Positions 22,643 through 34,769 are shown, numbered from the stretch's first letter. The stretch is DNA of 64,000 nt from Catonia carolina (GCA_035578175.1 JAQMRL010000022.1:4943501-5007500), one strand, 5' to 3'. The notes: generated by a model not told the origin, from the letters alone. Translations and numbers: made by a program.

Positions 22643-22975
22643 GGCGAAAAAAAGTAACGTAAGGAGTGTGGAGTGTATGAGTAAGTGAGAATTTTAGCAT
22701 TTATTTATACAGATACTCGTTTAATAAGTTAATCAAGTAGGTACTTATATTAAAAAATATTTCACAATAAAGTAAAATAAATATGAAATGCTGCTCAAAT
22801 TTATGTATCGTACAACAATTTTTTAATGCAACTATTTTTTTTAACGCATAATCTATTGTGAAACAATAATTGCAACATATCGCTTAAACTGACTCATGAA
22901 AAAAATAAAACCCGGTGGTGTAATTAACAAATTAAAACATAAAACTATATCGTATTATTGTTATTATTTACCTGA

Positions 22976-23101
22976 TTTTTTTTTTTGGTTTAACGACCGA
23001 CTGTTCAGCAATTACTGCTAATGCAGACGGTGAAGGATAAAATGATTTTTTGCAATGTATGAAAATATGCCGTGCCTGAATGGGATTCGAACCCAAGACC
23101 G
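22976..23101 (-). mobile_element. tRNA-derived SINE, 5'-truncated copy with 11-bp duplication
   Basis: Same family as the copy at 22473: it shares the body (a TAATGCAGACGGTGAA block in plus orientation) and the B-box but lacks the A-box half. It is flanked by TATTTACCTGA (22965-22975) and TATTTACATGA (23102-23112), a target duplication with one difference, next to the A/T tail. This places the 5' truncation exactly at the junction with genomic DNA. Confidence 0.85.
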
Positions 23102-23335
23102 TATTTACATGAATTAAATTAATATAAAAGACAAAAAGATTCCAAAAATAAAATAACAACAAAAGGTATGTCACCGCCACCCCTTCTAATTAATCATTTA
23201 CTGTGCTGCCGGCCTTTGTCGGCGCGGTAGGCCCTTTGACGGCATACCGACAAACCTTTCGGCTCCGCACCTACAGAAGCCTTTGTCATCAAGGCCAAGC
23301 CAGTAGCATGTCTCTACCACAGCGCTCTCGGCGAC

Positions 23336-23347
23336 TATATTATAAAG
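23336..23347 (+). promoter_or_regulatory. TATA box within a small inverted repeat
   Basis: TATATTATAAAG lies between AGCGCTCT (23321-23328) and its complement AGAGCGCT (23346-23353). Directly downstream, CCGAGGGATTCA occurs twice (23362 and 23389). This is a plausible core promoter for the candidate LTR; not demonstrated. Confidence 0.45.
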
Positions 23348-23744
23348 AGCGCTGCACTGAGCCGAGGGATTCAATTCCGATCAAGACTCCGAGGGATTCA
23401 CTTCAAACCAGACAGCAGACAAGACGTCCACCACGGCACACGGCTGCCGGACTCCAGCGAGGACTAATCGACGACCCCGCAAGAGAGAAGATGACGCTTC
23501 CGCTCGCCGACTCGTCACCGTAAGCCGTCGACAGGACCGTCATCGCCCGCTGACGCGAGCGATGCTGAAAGCGGTCCCTCGACTGAGCCTTACGCCCACC
23601 GGACCCGACGAAGCAGCCATCGACGCACTACTGCGAGGGAAGAAGATGACGTCTCCGCTGGACGATGATACGCCGTGTCGCCCAGCTCTTCGACCGCCAT
23701 GACGACTACGACCGACGCCTCTCCAAGAATACCACCGCTTAAAC

Positions 23745-23760
23745 GGCCCTTTTCCGGGCC
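23745..23760 (+). promoter_or_regulatory. Histone-mRNA-like 3' stem-loop
   Basis: GGCCCTTTTCCGGGCC preceded by AAAC and followed by ACCA matches the metazoan replication-dependent histone 3' stem-loop (GGCYCTTTTCAGRGCC, ACCA flank) at 15 of 16 positions. The one change breaks the loop-closing pair. In histone mRNAs this element is bound by SLBP and directs cleavage without polyadenylation. No clear purine-rich downstream element is recognised. Confidence 0.6.
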
Positions 23761-23805
23761 ACCAAACAAATAAGGTTTGCCACTTAATGTCGCCATCCGG
23801 TGACA

Positions 23806-25555
23806 GTTAAGCAATACAATGATCTCAAAATATAAGTGTTTCAAACTTTCCTGAAAATAATTAAAAATGTTTTATTCCATTTTTTTCAAAAATTTCGCCA
23901 CGTACATTTTTAAGAAAATTTTATTGAAAATTTATTTTCAAGTCATTTTGTTTGCCAAATCTTTTTATGTAAACTTATTTACTCATTGTTTCATGTGAAC
24001 AGATGTAGATTTTTTTGCAGTAAACATAAAAACAAATATCGTAGTACACAGAATTATTTCCGTGCAGTTTGTAATAAAAGTTGAACAAATTATTTTGTTA
24101 ACACATGTTTTGTAATACTTATTCGTGTGAGTACGCCTGTTGTAAATTATATTAGCAGTTCATTGACAAGACTTCCAAAACATTATGTGGGTTAATTTCA
24201 TTATGTTACACGTTATAGATTTAATTAATTAAATTAAATAAATATAATGAAAGATACATTTGTTACTCAGAAGTTATTGATGTATGAGCTGTTCCATACA
24301 AAGGAACTCATTAAAAGGAATTTAAGTAATATTATGAATGGTAACAATGGATCAGCAAGTTGGGTATGGTTTCCTGAGCCGGCCGGACAGTGTAATCCCT
24401 CCTTTACGTCAACTGCCTGGTCTGCACTCCACCCGTGTTTTGCTATTATTGGGTACAAGGGTTTGTTTTAGTGCTGGCTCAGATTCATTAAATTCTATCC
24501 TGGTATGTATTCTGCCTCCTCTCTGTCGCAGCATCGCTTTCACATTTGTTTTCCACAGCACACTTTCCTACTATGAAAATTAATGGTATTCATTTCCTGG
24601 TCTAACGCTTCCCACCTACTGCTTTTATTGAATTTCATTAAAACAGATATTTCTAAAAAAATAAAAACAACCGTGTTATAAATGAGGGATTAATTTCATA
24701 ATGTTAAATGATTTTTAAAGGTAGGCCTATTACTAATTTGTTAGATTACAGAAATGTTTATTTTCTTAAAAAATATCTATCAAACTTAGCAATAAACCAG
24801 CAAAAAATTATTTAATTAAAAAATAAATTAACAGTGAAACCTTCCACAATAAAATATAATAAAATACAATACAATGGTGCAAGCAAAGTGACTTCCCATG
24901 TACTCACTTTTTTTAGTAGGTTCCATCTCTTTTAGTAAGGCGCCCAAGAAGTGCTTATACCAGTAATCAAATCTAATGTTAGTATTTGTAGACCTACACA
25001 AAAAATCTCTTAATTCGCATTAATGTTTTTACTGAATAAATAATTGTTTCACGCTATTTCAATCCATAGCATAAGTGCAAAAAATTTTTTATATTATAAA
25101 ATTTTCGTCCAATTAGCTATACAAAACCATACTAATGAAATAAAACCAAAGGATACTAAACTTTAAACACCTGAAATGGAGAAAAAATTAATGAAGTTAA
25201 CAGAACATAATTATTTAATCTATCTGGGGTACAGTGGTTGACTACATAGGTTCAGGTTGCAATTCTCAGTTACGGTCTGTACAATTATTTTCACAACCAA
25301 ACTTAAAGTAAACTTCACACCCATCCAATTTTCTTCACGATCATGTTACTGATGTGATTTTGAAGTAAGTAAATTTTTAAAAATTTTGACATTACGATAA
25401 CGAGAGAGTGCTTTTGCGTTCTGATTCTCTTATCTCACTTATTACTATTCGGAACAAATTCACGCCTTAATGCCCTAGTAAGGGTCATCATTGCAATACT
25501 ACATAACCGTAGGTATAAAAATAAAAAAAATCGTTTTTGTTCGGAGTCCCGGACA
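23806..25555. other. Stretch without a recognised gene
   Basis: AT-rich, with a slightly GC-richer patch at about 24,340-24,560 that has no recognisable domain in either strand. Confidence 0.5.
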
Positions 25556-25562
25556 ATGCAGC

Positions 25563-25809
25563 ATACTAGGGCATGAAGTCGCCAGAAGGGCAGCTATAGA
25601 AAAAGAGGTAGTTTAAGTAAGATAACCGTGAGATTGCATGACGTTAAAAACCATTTATCCACTATTATAAAAAGAAAATTGAGGTGGAGGACACTAACAA
25701 CTAATTTAAGTGAAATTAAAATGGAAGTATGGGTGACTTAATAAGAAAGGAAACGAGAATTTGACGAAGTTAAAAATTGGACACACAAGAATGTGTGGAT
25801 TCGTGGTAG
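25563..25809 (+). pseudogene. RNase H-bearing LINE relic (C-terminal tail)
   Basis: With two frame changes the plus strand reads ILGHEVARRAA (like the HxGIxGNExAD end of LINE RNase H domains), ITVRLHDVKNHLS, LSEIKMEVW, and finally LTKLKIGHTRMCGF, which corresponds to the widespread RLRIGHTRLTHG signature at the end of RNase H-encoding LINEs of the I group. Only about 80 codons remain. Identification rests on the ordered motifs; stops and shifts show that it is old. Confidence 0.6.
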
Positions 25810-25814
25810 ATGGT

Positions 25815-27715
25815 AGGCCTACTAATGGACCAATAATTTAAGCAATCTTCGACACACCCATCACTGTTAAGTCTAGTATATTGGAGTACTGCACAAACTA
25901 CACTAATCTCAGAAGATTAAAAAAGAAAGGATGAATTTGAGAAGATTCGCGACCCTGTTTCGAAATTGAAAATAAAATTATACTTTTTAAAACAAAGCGG
26001 ATTATTTAGTTATATTTAAATAAAATAAGTCTTCATGTTACTAAGTTTATTTTTACTTTATATGTGTAAATTATTTATTTATCGTGTGTTTTTTGCGGAT
26101 CCTTTTCAACCAGCGTATATGTTTTAATTTTTCAGCGTTTGACAGAACGTTCTTGTAAGAACTCAAATATTATTTGTTTTAAATTGCCGAGAGCTCTGTA
26201 CACCCTTGGCAGTTGGGTGGTTAAATTTGCATCTAAATGATGAAGCATAATTTCAAAACACTAACGATTTCAGTCAAAATTTTTACGGCATATTACAAAT
26301 GCTCCCTTTTACTTTACCAATGATTGTTTGCACAATGACCTCAAAACTCCGTACGTAAATGACTTATTTCATAAAATTTACACAAGATTCCGTATGAAAT
26401 TATCTCATCATAGCAACGAACTTAAACGCAAACTATACCTACCATACTTTTCCGGAAATCTCCGCAGACGTCTAATCCGACAATGAAGTAGGGACATTAT
26501 TTTGTAGTACTTTCCAATAGTACACACAATTTTGTAATCCGTACACAGATATCAAAACTCCAGCTGGAGTTTGCTGTTGAGTGGTGATTTCTTGTAAGTC
26601 TTAATGCGCATTTTATCCCATTTCATAATCATCTCATTCATTCGTTGTTTTTATGTACAGTTATGAATTTTCCTAATAAAATAAAAAAATGATGAAGCGT
26701 AAGCGGATATAATTTGAAACCAGTTGACAACACCGGGTTTTTATTTAGTTTCTTAGTGTTTTGACCACGGTAGTCGATACCCGATAAACTACTAAAACCT
26801 AATTGAAAAAAAGAATTAAAATTAATTACGATGACAAAAAATGTACAGTTTTAAAAGTTTCTGTATTGTTGGTTGTTTTTTTCACGTTTTAAAACCAGTC
26901 TTAAAAAATTATTAATAACGAATTGGTTGTTTTATTCAAATAGATGTTTTCCATTATTTCACTGAAAAGAAATTAATTATTACGTTTCTTTGAAAATATT
27001 TATAAAATACGGAAATATTACTGTATCATAAATTAAAAATATGAGCAGATTAGACTACATAAATGTTTTTAAGTCAAATACGATAAAATGAAAAATAATA
27101 AACAGTATAAATCTTGACTCGTAGCTCTTCTGTAAGTTGAATAAACTGGCCAGAGAGAATTGATAATGGAAAATATTCTGGTTGTACAAACGTATCTCTA
27201 CGAAATCCCACAAAGATTAATGGTTATTTTTCTTAAAGTCTAAATATTTTTCTTTTAAGGTTTCGCCTTTAGACCTTTTCTGGTAGATTTTTTATTTATT
27301 TTATCTTTGATGTAACAATAAAGAATTTTTATGATTTTTTATAAAATTTCTCTGTTTCTACATTTCCTGAACTTTATATTTTCTTTATTTTTCTTATATA
27401 AAATGTATCCGCAAGAAAGATACTATTGTTATACGTAACAAAGAAAAGTGCCGTGATTATTTTGCTTTCTTGAAAAAAAAATCAATCAAAATTGGACATT
27501 CCCAATTGCATTTCTAATTCACATATTAAAAAAATAATTGTTTAAAATGTTTTCAAATATCTTATTAAGCATAAATTACATAATAATTTACTACAAATTC
27601 CGTCTACATATTTCTTCTTTATTTTTACAAAAGAAAAAGCTAATGTACGCTTTTTGTCTTAAATATTTTCTAGTAGCCTAACACTTACTCATCTTTTAGG
27701 CCTGGTACTGGCGCC
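25815..27715. other. AT-rich stretch, no gene seen
   Basis: Other than the palindrome at 26,555 I see no supportable feature. Confidence 0.5.
26555..26572. repeat. 18-bp perfect palindrome
   Basis: AAACTCCAG followed by its exact complement. No associated gene. Confidence 0.6.
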
Positions 27716-27971
27716 ATTACTGAAGATTGGCCACAACGAAAATCCCTCTTTATTATGAACCACCCTTAAAAGATTATGCGTACTTAAGTTTGTCCAATCT
27801 TTAGTGTTTTTCAATCATGAGCATTTCCTTTGCCAAGACCTGCACTTGCTTTAACTTTACCCTCAAAAATCAGTTCGAGAAACTCATACTTTTTACTCCT
27901 GTATATATGACCGAGGTAGGAAAATTTTCTTCTTTTGATTCTGTTCATCAACTAAATGCGTTAGAATAGAA

Positions 27972-28987
27972 CAAAGTTATGTATGCGTGCTCTGTTGATG
28001 CGCAGTTGTTCATTTGACTTGCTTTTGAGAATGAGTGGTGGATGTTTTGGAACGAGTGGGAGGGTATAAAACCTATATGCGGCAGAGGGCAGGGTTTGAC
28101 AACACTTTTCTGAAGAACAACAATTGCTTTGTGTACTTTCCAGAGGTAAGATCTCAGCATTGCTATTCTACTAAATAGTATTTTTCAATACTTTAATACT
28201 TCTCTAAACAGTATTTTTCAGTCCTACTTTAACCAGTATTTTTCAATACTACCTTAATCAGTTTTACTGTGTTGTGCATATTTTAAAACACTTATAGCGC
28301 TTTGTAATCCCTCAACCGGAAACAACACGAGAAGGCAAAAAAGTGACGCTGAGAAGCCAACATAAATATATTATTATGAATGTATTTTAAAAACTTTCCA
28401 ATGAAAAGTAGGCCTACGAGATGCCACGCAAGGAAATTCAGGAGCGCACTGCTAAATTTTGTGATATATCAGTTCACACTTTAAGTAGAGCATAAACCAA
28501 AGAAAAAAAATTGGGAGATAATGGAACGTTCAGCACACCAGGAAAAATTCGTCCAAGAATAAACAGTAAAGTGTTAACATCGATAATTACCAAAAATCTG
28601 TGCTAAGAAATATAATTTACAGTTTCCCCAAAACCCAGCAAAGGCTGCCTCCTTTAAGGCATATTTTAGGAGTTGTTCAGAGGGTTACAAATGGTGAAAA
28701 ACAGAAGACAATAGGAAAAGTTTAGTTGAGAAACACGATTTAGGCTTATTCTAGGGTATATATAAATATAAATTTTTATAGAAACAAATAAATAGAAATT
28801 AAAATAAAACTCTAACAACAAAAAAATCAGATGAAAGGCTAAATACATTGGCTATGAGCAGTGCGTGTTGTAGTGCGTCCGTATGTCCCCCTCCATTCGC
28901 AGAATCACAACAAACCACCCTAATGTATTCCCCAGCTTGGATGAGTATTTTTCTAGGCTGCGCGAAAACTACGGATACATAACTTTG
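27972..28987. mobile_element. TIR DNA transposon inserted in the LINE relic
   Basis: CAAAGTTATGTATGCGT at 27,972 and, inverted, CAAAGTTATGTATCCGT at 28,987 form 17-bp terminal repeats with one mismatch. LINE homology stops and resumes just outside these ends. No clear target duplication is visible. The interior holds a transposase relic on the plus strand. Confidence 0.6.
28421..28742 (+). pseudogene. Transposase relic, aphid-type HTH/DDE family
   Basis: From an ATG at 28,421 the frame gives MPRKEIQERTAKFCDIS, a helix-turn-helix-like start, then GTFSTPGKIRPR, a phrase typical of a transposase family abundant in aphids and other insects. A second, shifted frame from about 28,600 ends YKW-stop-KTEDNRKSLVEKHDL, matching the GFKWKKTxNNRKxLIEKxDI motif of the same proteins. 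The catalytic half is missing. I believe the family is related to IS630/DDE_3 transposases, but this is from memory of motifs and needs a profile search. Confidence 0.6.
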
Positions 28988-29969
28988 ACATTCTCTACTA
29001 AAGTACGTCGATGTAATGCGGAATAGTTTTCTAAATACCTATACCTCGAAAGCTTCTAAAAGATCAATGTTGGTAAACTGTAAAACAGGCCAGAGTAAAT
29101 ATATGTGTTTACAACCGTATATATCTTACAGGAAGTGGAATTATATTGTTAATAAGCAAATGTTGTATGTTAAACAATGCAAGCCTAGCCATTGCAATAT
29201 GAGATCATTTCTACTGTTGACTCTAGTTCTACTGTAATCCAGCTTCATAAATACATAAATTTGTTAATTTACTTGCTCAATACGTTGATATTCAATAATT
29301 AAGTCGCATCCATTGTAAGGATCTTACTGACCACAATCACCTTATTTTCCGTTTCAGTGGGCTAATTTTCATACCGAGAGCTTTTCTCTCTTTTATAACT
29401 ATGAATCTAACGCTGGAGTCCTTCTAATGAATCTGAAAAAGTGACTGTACCATCAGCCTGTCGTATGTTGTTAAGACGTACTCCATTCAGCTTAATCTTA
29501 TCGAAAGCATTGTAATAGACTCATTCAAATATATTTTGTTCTGAGTAGAAGTTAAACAGAAGTAGTAAAAGAATACAACTCTCCCGTAGCCCTTTCTTTA
29601 CAGAAATAAGATCTGTGATCTTTTCATTTACTTGAACCGATCCCTTCTATAGTACCAATGGGAGGTTTTTTATTAGATTTGTTGTTTCTTTTGATTATAA
29701 TCCTACATCAGATAGAATTTTAAGTAACTCACTCTGGTTTACCTGAACAAAAGTCTTCACGTAGGCAATAAAACATATATAAACACCTTTTTATTTGATG
29801 TTTACACTTCTGGAGTAACAATATTAGTTCAAAAAGTGCCTCTCCTTGGCCATATCCCTGAAAAAACTGTTCCTTACTCAAAACTTTTGTTCATATTTTG
29901 GGTTTTGGTTGATTTATTATTTTGCCCATAGTTTTGGGAGCTTGAGTCATTAAGCTAATTAACCGACTG

Positions 29970-30180
29970 ATTACATTTATTAGTACCTTTATTTTTAGAG
30001 ATAGATAATATTCACCTTAAATAATGTGACTCAATATATGCTTCCATCTCTAATCAAAAATATTCTGAGTACTCAGTACACATAACGATATCTTAAGGAA
30101 TGGATGTCTAAATGTTTAAAAATTCCAATGGTAGGCTCGGTTGTCGGCATATAAACCATTATTCTTATAAATTTAAATTT
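29970..30180. other. Short stretch, nothing recognised
   Basis: Unique-looking sequence between the LINE relic and a low-complexity T-rich tract. Confidence 0.4.
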
Positions 30181-30250
30181 ATTTTATAAATCTATTTTAT
30201 ATTTTTTTATTTTTTATTGTTATATTTTTTTATTTTTATTTTTATTTTTT
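30178..30250. repeat. T-rich low-complexity tract
   Basis: TTTTTATTTTTATTTTT-type sequence immediately before F1 copy B. Confidence 0.8.
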
Positions 30251-30642
30251 GCCCATAACAGGCAGGTGGAGTGTCAAATTATTTACACTCAATCTGTTAG
30301 TTGCAGGGCTAAAATAAATAGTTCTGTTTCTTATCACATGGTCAGCCAATTAAATGACTGAATCATTTAAGAACAGAAGAGGTAGAGGTGTAAAAGACAC
30401 TAATCAGAGTTATCTCCTCTGAAAGTAATGAATTTCATTTTACAGCCAGACCCTGTGGTGAATGAAGTGAAGGTGTCATTTGCAGAGTGGAAAATATGTG
30501 CTTTTCAGAGGGCCCGGCATGCTGATAAGCATACTTTTCCACTCAGTGAGGAAGGCAATGGTAAAACACCTCACTCCTCGATTTACTTAGTAAAACCTCT
30601 ACAGGTTCAAACCAGCCTTTTGGCTGATGACCTAAACAACAA
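30251..30642 (+). repeat. F1 dispersed repeat, copy B (full length)
   Basis: The best full-length representative, 392 bp. It starts GCCCATAACAGGCAGGTGGA, has the internal conserved blocks GAACAGAAGAGGTAGAGGTG and CAGAGTTATCTCCTCTGAAA, and ends GATGACCTAAACAACAAC. A frame of 79 codons starting at the ATG at 30,428 (MNFILQPDPVVNEVKVSF) is open to beyond the repeat end. No terminal inverted repeat. A GGTTCAAACC near the 3' end looks like a B-box but is misplaced for a tRNA-headed SINE. Confidence 0.85.
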
Positions 30643-30644
30643 CA

Positions 30645-32635
30645 TTTTATATTTATATTATATTTAAAAGTTTTACATTGAAAAAACCCTGTTCAAAATT
30701 TTTGTAAACTTGAAGTACATTGTCACAGAAATTAATACAGGCTAACTAACATGTACTTTATCTTCAATTAAAAACCTTAATGACGATACGCAACAACTGC
30801 TACTTCAGATATAATTCTATGCAACGGAATAGAAAACTGAACTTAACTGAACTCTTTCAATATTAATCTGTCTTTTATTAAAATAATCGATAAGCCCCAC
30901 TACTGATCATGTTGGGCCAATAGAAACTCTTCTTACATCCCATAAATCTACCTAAAGTTTGTTAAAATTCGTTGGAAGACACGTGCAGCAATCCGTTACA
31001 AACTATACGCTCCGTGTTAGTCGGTAAATCGGCTGTAATCTTCATGCCGATACATTAATTTTTAGTTTATGACTTTTTTAACAGTTAACGAATTGTACGC
31101 TCCCGTTTACTGATTGTCCAAACGGTGCCGATACGAACTTACATACAACTTTATTAGGCCTACTCACGTTGGTAAAATTATTTTAAATCGATTTTTTCAA
31201 CGGTTTTTTGTAACTAATACACTTCAGCTTACAACTGCAATTACATTTTTATCGGTTTTATTTTAAATTTAAAACACATTATCGGTTTCCTTCGTTTGTA
31301 TACAACACATTATTTCCAACTTCTTAGTTAGAAACATTAATTATGTCTGCAACAATTGTTTGGTTTTAATTAAAGTTCACAATCTTTTACGTTACGTTTA
31401 AATGCAGTAATTTAATTTTCTAAAAATATATTTTTTACGCTTAATGACGTAGAAACTTACATTAGGATGTAGGAACGTTGGTAAATGTTATTATATTATT
31501 ATATATATTTAAGTAACTGTACATTTAAACTGTAAATCTAGGTTAAGGTTGACACTTCTTCAAAATTGTATCTCTCTATCTTGTGTGGAAGCTGAGGAAA
31601 ATGTTCAATAACAGAAAAACTTTGTTTTGAGAAAACGGCTAAAGAAATCCGAAAAAGAAAACATGGTACGTATAGTGTTAAAGTGTGACCAGTAAAATAA
31701 TAATGTTCAAGCCTATGTGATAATTGTCTTGGTCTTCCATTTCTTCATAATGATCATGTAATTTTTTCCTGGCAAGATTACTCTCTGATCGTATTTTTAG
31801 TAATTTTAGATAGCTTTATCGATTTTGCTAGTTCGGTCAAAGTCGATTAGCCTCAATAACATTATTTTAACTAGTCTACAGTTTAATTTTATAGATAAAC
31901 ATGAAAAATTATTAATAAAAATGTTTCTAGTAATCGATAAAATTTTATATGCACCTACTTTACATAATTTAAGGGCGTGATTATCAAAAAAAAATATTAT
32001 TTTAAAGTAATTGTGTTAATTAAATATTGAATTGGTTTTTATTGTTTTTCTTGCTGACACTTATTAATAACCTCAATACTGTTGAAATTTTTAGATTTAA
32101 AATATATGGGTTAGTATTTCAAGTGAAAATGAAGGAAACTTCAACCAGTATCCAAGAGAAACCTTTCAACTTTGCATGTAATAATAATTTTTGTGTTAAA
32201 TATACGCAGTGTACTAAATAAGGCATTGGAAATTGTTTGTCATGCGTAAAGATTTTAACTGACAACAAAAAGTAACCTTGACCGAAGAAAGCAAGTTGTA
32301 AACCCAAGGAAACCTTGCAACTACGTTGGTAACAATTTTCTTTATGGTTAAATTTATGTAACCTAAGTTTTCAGGAATCGTATAGGGCTTTATAAATTTT
32401 ATGTTAGCCTACCTGTTGGTAAATTTTATTGGTACCACAAACAGAAGCGTGTTGTTACAAAGGGAATCACTAATTTAATGTAGTGTTAAAATGGGGAGAC
32501 ACAAAGATTAAACAGTAGGTACACTTTACTTTGTGGCTTTTACTTAAAACTTCAATGTCTCTACTCTAAACTAAATCTTTGTTTACTTTTAATTATCCGG
32601 TGAAAATGTAGTAAGTGCTTTCAGTTCCCCTATGT
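30645..32635. other. AT-rich stretch, no gene seen
   Basis: Short frames only; no repeat or motif that I can support. Confidence 0.5.
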
Positions 32636-32639
32636 GAGT

Positions 32640-33270
32640 ATAAAAAGTAAGAAAGTTTTGTTTTATGTCCAATTTTCGGTGCCGATTTTTTACGGGAATT
32701 ATTTTTAGGCCCCCTCAACCAAAAACCATATTTTTTAGCGATTGGTCTGTGCGTCTATATTTATATGAACAAGATATATCAAGAACGGAATATCGTATGA
32801 AGTTAAAACTTGGAATCCAATAAAAGGTATGATTACAGGACCGGATGCGAACATTTTCTTTGAAATCGGTCAACCGGAAGTAGTGGTTTATTCGTGAACT
32901 TTTTTGCAATTTTCTCAAAAATGGCTCCTACGTTTCTTTTTTTTAAAATTTGCCTCATTAACTACATTTATTTGTTATTCTCTACGAGATAGAATAAACG
33001 CTCTGTTTGTTTATTAGGAAGACTGAGCTCTCGTAGTAAAATTATTTTCTGTTTTTAATATTCCGGGTTTAATAAATGCATTTTGGGCAAAAGTGTATTA
33101 TTATTTAAAGTTGTAGAAAATTAAGGAACCTATAACTTTTATTTCTAATTTTTTTGTACAACGCTTAGTTCAGCGTCAATTATTAATTTTACGTATTTTT
33201 CTCATCAAATTCTGTAAAAACGGGATTTTTTAATATTGCAGCTATTTCTGTAATTTACTCATGATTAAAA
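32640..33270 (-). repeat. R2 dispersed repeat, copy b
   Basis: In minus orientation it follows the order of the copy at 45,005: the TTTTCTACAACTTTAA block, a GGAGCCATTTTTGAGAAAAT block, CTACTTCCGGTTGACCGA, the TTCCGTTCTTGA block, and ACCAATCGCTAAAAAA. Diverged, non-coding, class unknown. Confidence 0.65.
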
Positions 33271-33274
33271 TTAG

Positions 33275-34370
33275 GCTATGTTTTTAATAATTTTATTGTT
33301 TATTCTGGATTAAACGTAGATTATAATTATGTTTTATTATTTACATTGGCAAGACAAACTATTCGTAAAATTGTTTCACACCAGATTTTTTTTAGAAGTT
33401 AAAACCGTAAGAAAATTCAAACAGCCTAATGATTTGTTTTTGTAAAAGCTTTAAAATGTATTAATAAAGGAGTAGATAACGTAAATTTAAAACTTATAAA
33501 GTTTAATTGAAGCTGTAAAGACATCGTTGTTGATAGGTGACATTCAGTAATACTGTTCAACGTCAAACTATATATCAAAGTAACCACAGTGAAAATAGTA
33601 CATCCCAGTACACATAGTGAAAATAACTTATTCATAAACAACATACCAATTAGTTTGAAAAATATAGAATATTGCATATTACATTAATTGGTGCAACAGT
33701 AAACAAAAGTACCTTCACAAATATTTGAATCGATAATTGCAATTTCAGGTACAGTACAAAGGTTACAGTAGAACAGTCTATAATATTAGCAGAGTAAAAT
33801 TTTGCGTAGTAGTAGATTAAATGAAATACTATCATTTATTTTTACGTTTCGTAGTGATGTCCTAGATTTTCAAAGAGTATAACTGACAGTGTTCCCAGCA
33901 AGGGATGCAAAGAGACTATTTGTGGATATTGTTTTTGATGCACTAAATGAACTACGTTTAATATATTATCATTATTACAAACATAATGCGCATATTAAAT
34001 AAATGTTCGTTTTGTTTAATAACTGTTCCATTTATTATTTTTTTAATGTTTATTTATTTAAGGTTGCATAAGCAATAAAATTACTATCGATTACAAATTA
34101 CAGAATTTTAATTAAAATGTATTTTGTAACTCTAAGATAAGTCTCTGAGGCATATAAACCAATTATGAATACTCTTGATGTCCGTTACTATGAGTTTCAT
34201 ATTTTTCCATTTATTTGTTTAAATTATATTAATAGTTTTTAATACGTTATTTATAAAAATAAAATTATATTTATTTTGCTAAACATAAAACCAGATAATA
34301 ATATACAGTGATTGAAAATCATTCTGTTATTCTCGTTTCTTAGAAAAACTTCATTAATTCATGATCTATT
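33275..34370. other. AT-rich stretch, no gene seen
   Basis: Frames up to 83 codons without recognisable domains. Confidence 0.5.
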
Positions 34371-34374
34371 CATT

Positions 34375-34765
34375 GTGTTTAGGTCATTAGCCGAAAGGCT
34401 GGTTTAAACCTTTAGAGGTTGTACTAAGTAAAACGAGAAGTGAAGTGGTTTATTAGTGCCTTCCTCACTGATTGGAAAAGCATGCTTATCAGCATGCCAG
34501 GCTTTTTGAAAAGCACATATTTTCCACTCTGCAAATGACACCTTCACTTCATTCACCACAGGGTCTGGCTGTATAATAAAATTCATTACTTTCAGAGGAG
34601 ATAACTCTGGTAAGCGTCTTTTACACCTCTACCTCTTCTGTATTTAAATGATTCAGTCATTTAATTGACTAACTATGTGGTAAGAAACAGAACTATGTTT
34701 ACTTAGCCCTGTAATTAACAGATTGAGCGCAAAAAGTTTAACACTCCACCTGCCTGTTTGGGCAT
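34375..34765 (-). repeat. F1 dispersed repeat, copy C (full length)
   Basis: About 391 bp in minus orientation, aligned over the whole length with copy B. The internal frame is open from MNFIIQPDPVVNEVKVSF to a premature stop after VQPLKV. Confidence 0.85.
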
Positions 34766-34769
34766 CGTT

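Larger units (their letters stand above)
23168..23805 (+). mobile_element. Probable solo LTR, GC-rich, with TATA box and histone-type stem-loop
   Basis: The 638-bp block starts TGTCACCG and ends CGGTGACA, the TG...CA inverted termini of an LTR. Inside are a TATA-like box at 23336-23347 and, near the end, a histone-mRNA-type stem-loop at 23745-23760. Flanking 4-mers are GGTA and GTTA, so the duplication is imperfect. No histone or Gag-Pol coding sequence is visible on either strand; frames are short and compositionally odd. An alternative is a non-autonomous element of unknown class or a decayed histone-unit fragment. The LTR reading is inference from termini and composition. Confidence 0.5.
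27720..29965 (-). pseudogene. Old RTE-like LINE relic, split by a DNA transposon
   Basis: On the minus strand from about 29,965 downward the decayed RT reads LSKEQFFQGYGQGEALFEL, then SELLKILSDVG, VNEKITDLISVKKGL, LLFNFYSEQ, a GVRLNNIRQADGTVTFSDSL block with the catalytic YADD mutated to QADG, and DLLEAFEV before about 28,990. The rest resumes at 27,950 with IKRRKFSYLGHIYR and LELIFEGKVKA, ending near VANLQ at about 27,735. The order matches the intact relative at 16,051-17,275. Many stops and shifts mark it as ancient. The 1-kb gap is filled by the element at 27,972-28,987. Confidence 0.75.

Noticed and set aside
23203..23523. 106-codon plus frame upstream of the histone-type stem-loop, possibly a histone
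   Set aside because: No histone fold motif in any frame; Arg/Pro/Ser content follows from the GC-rich repeat.
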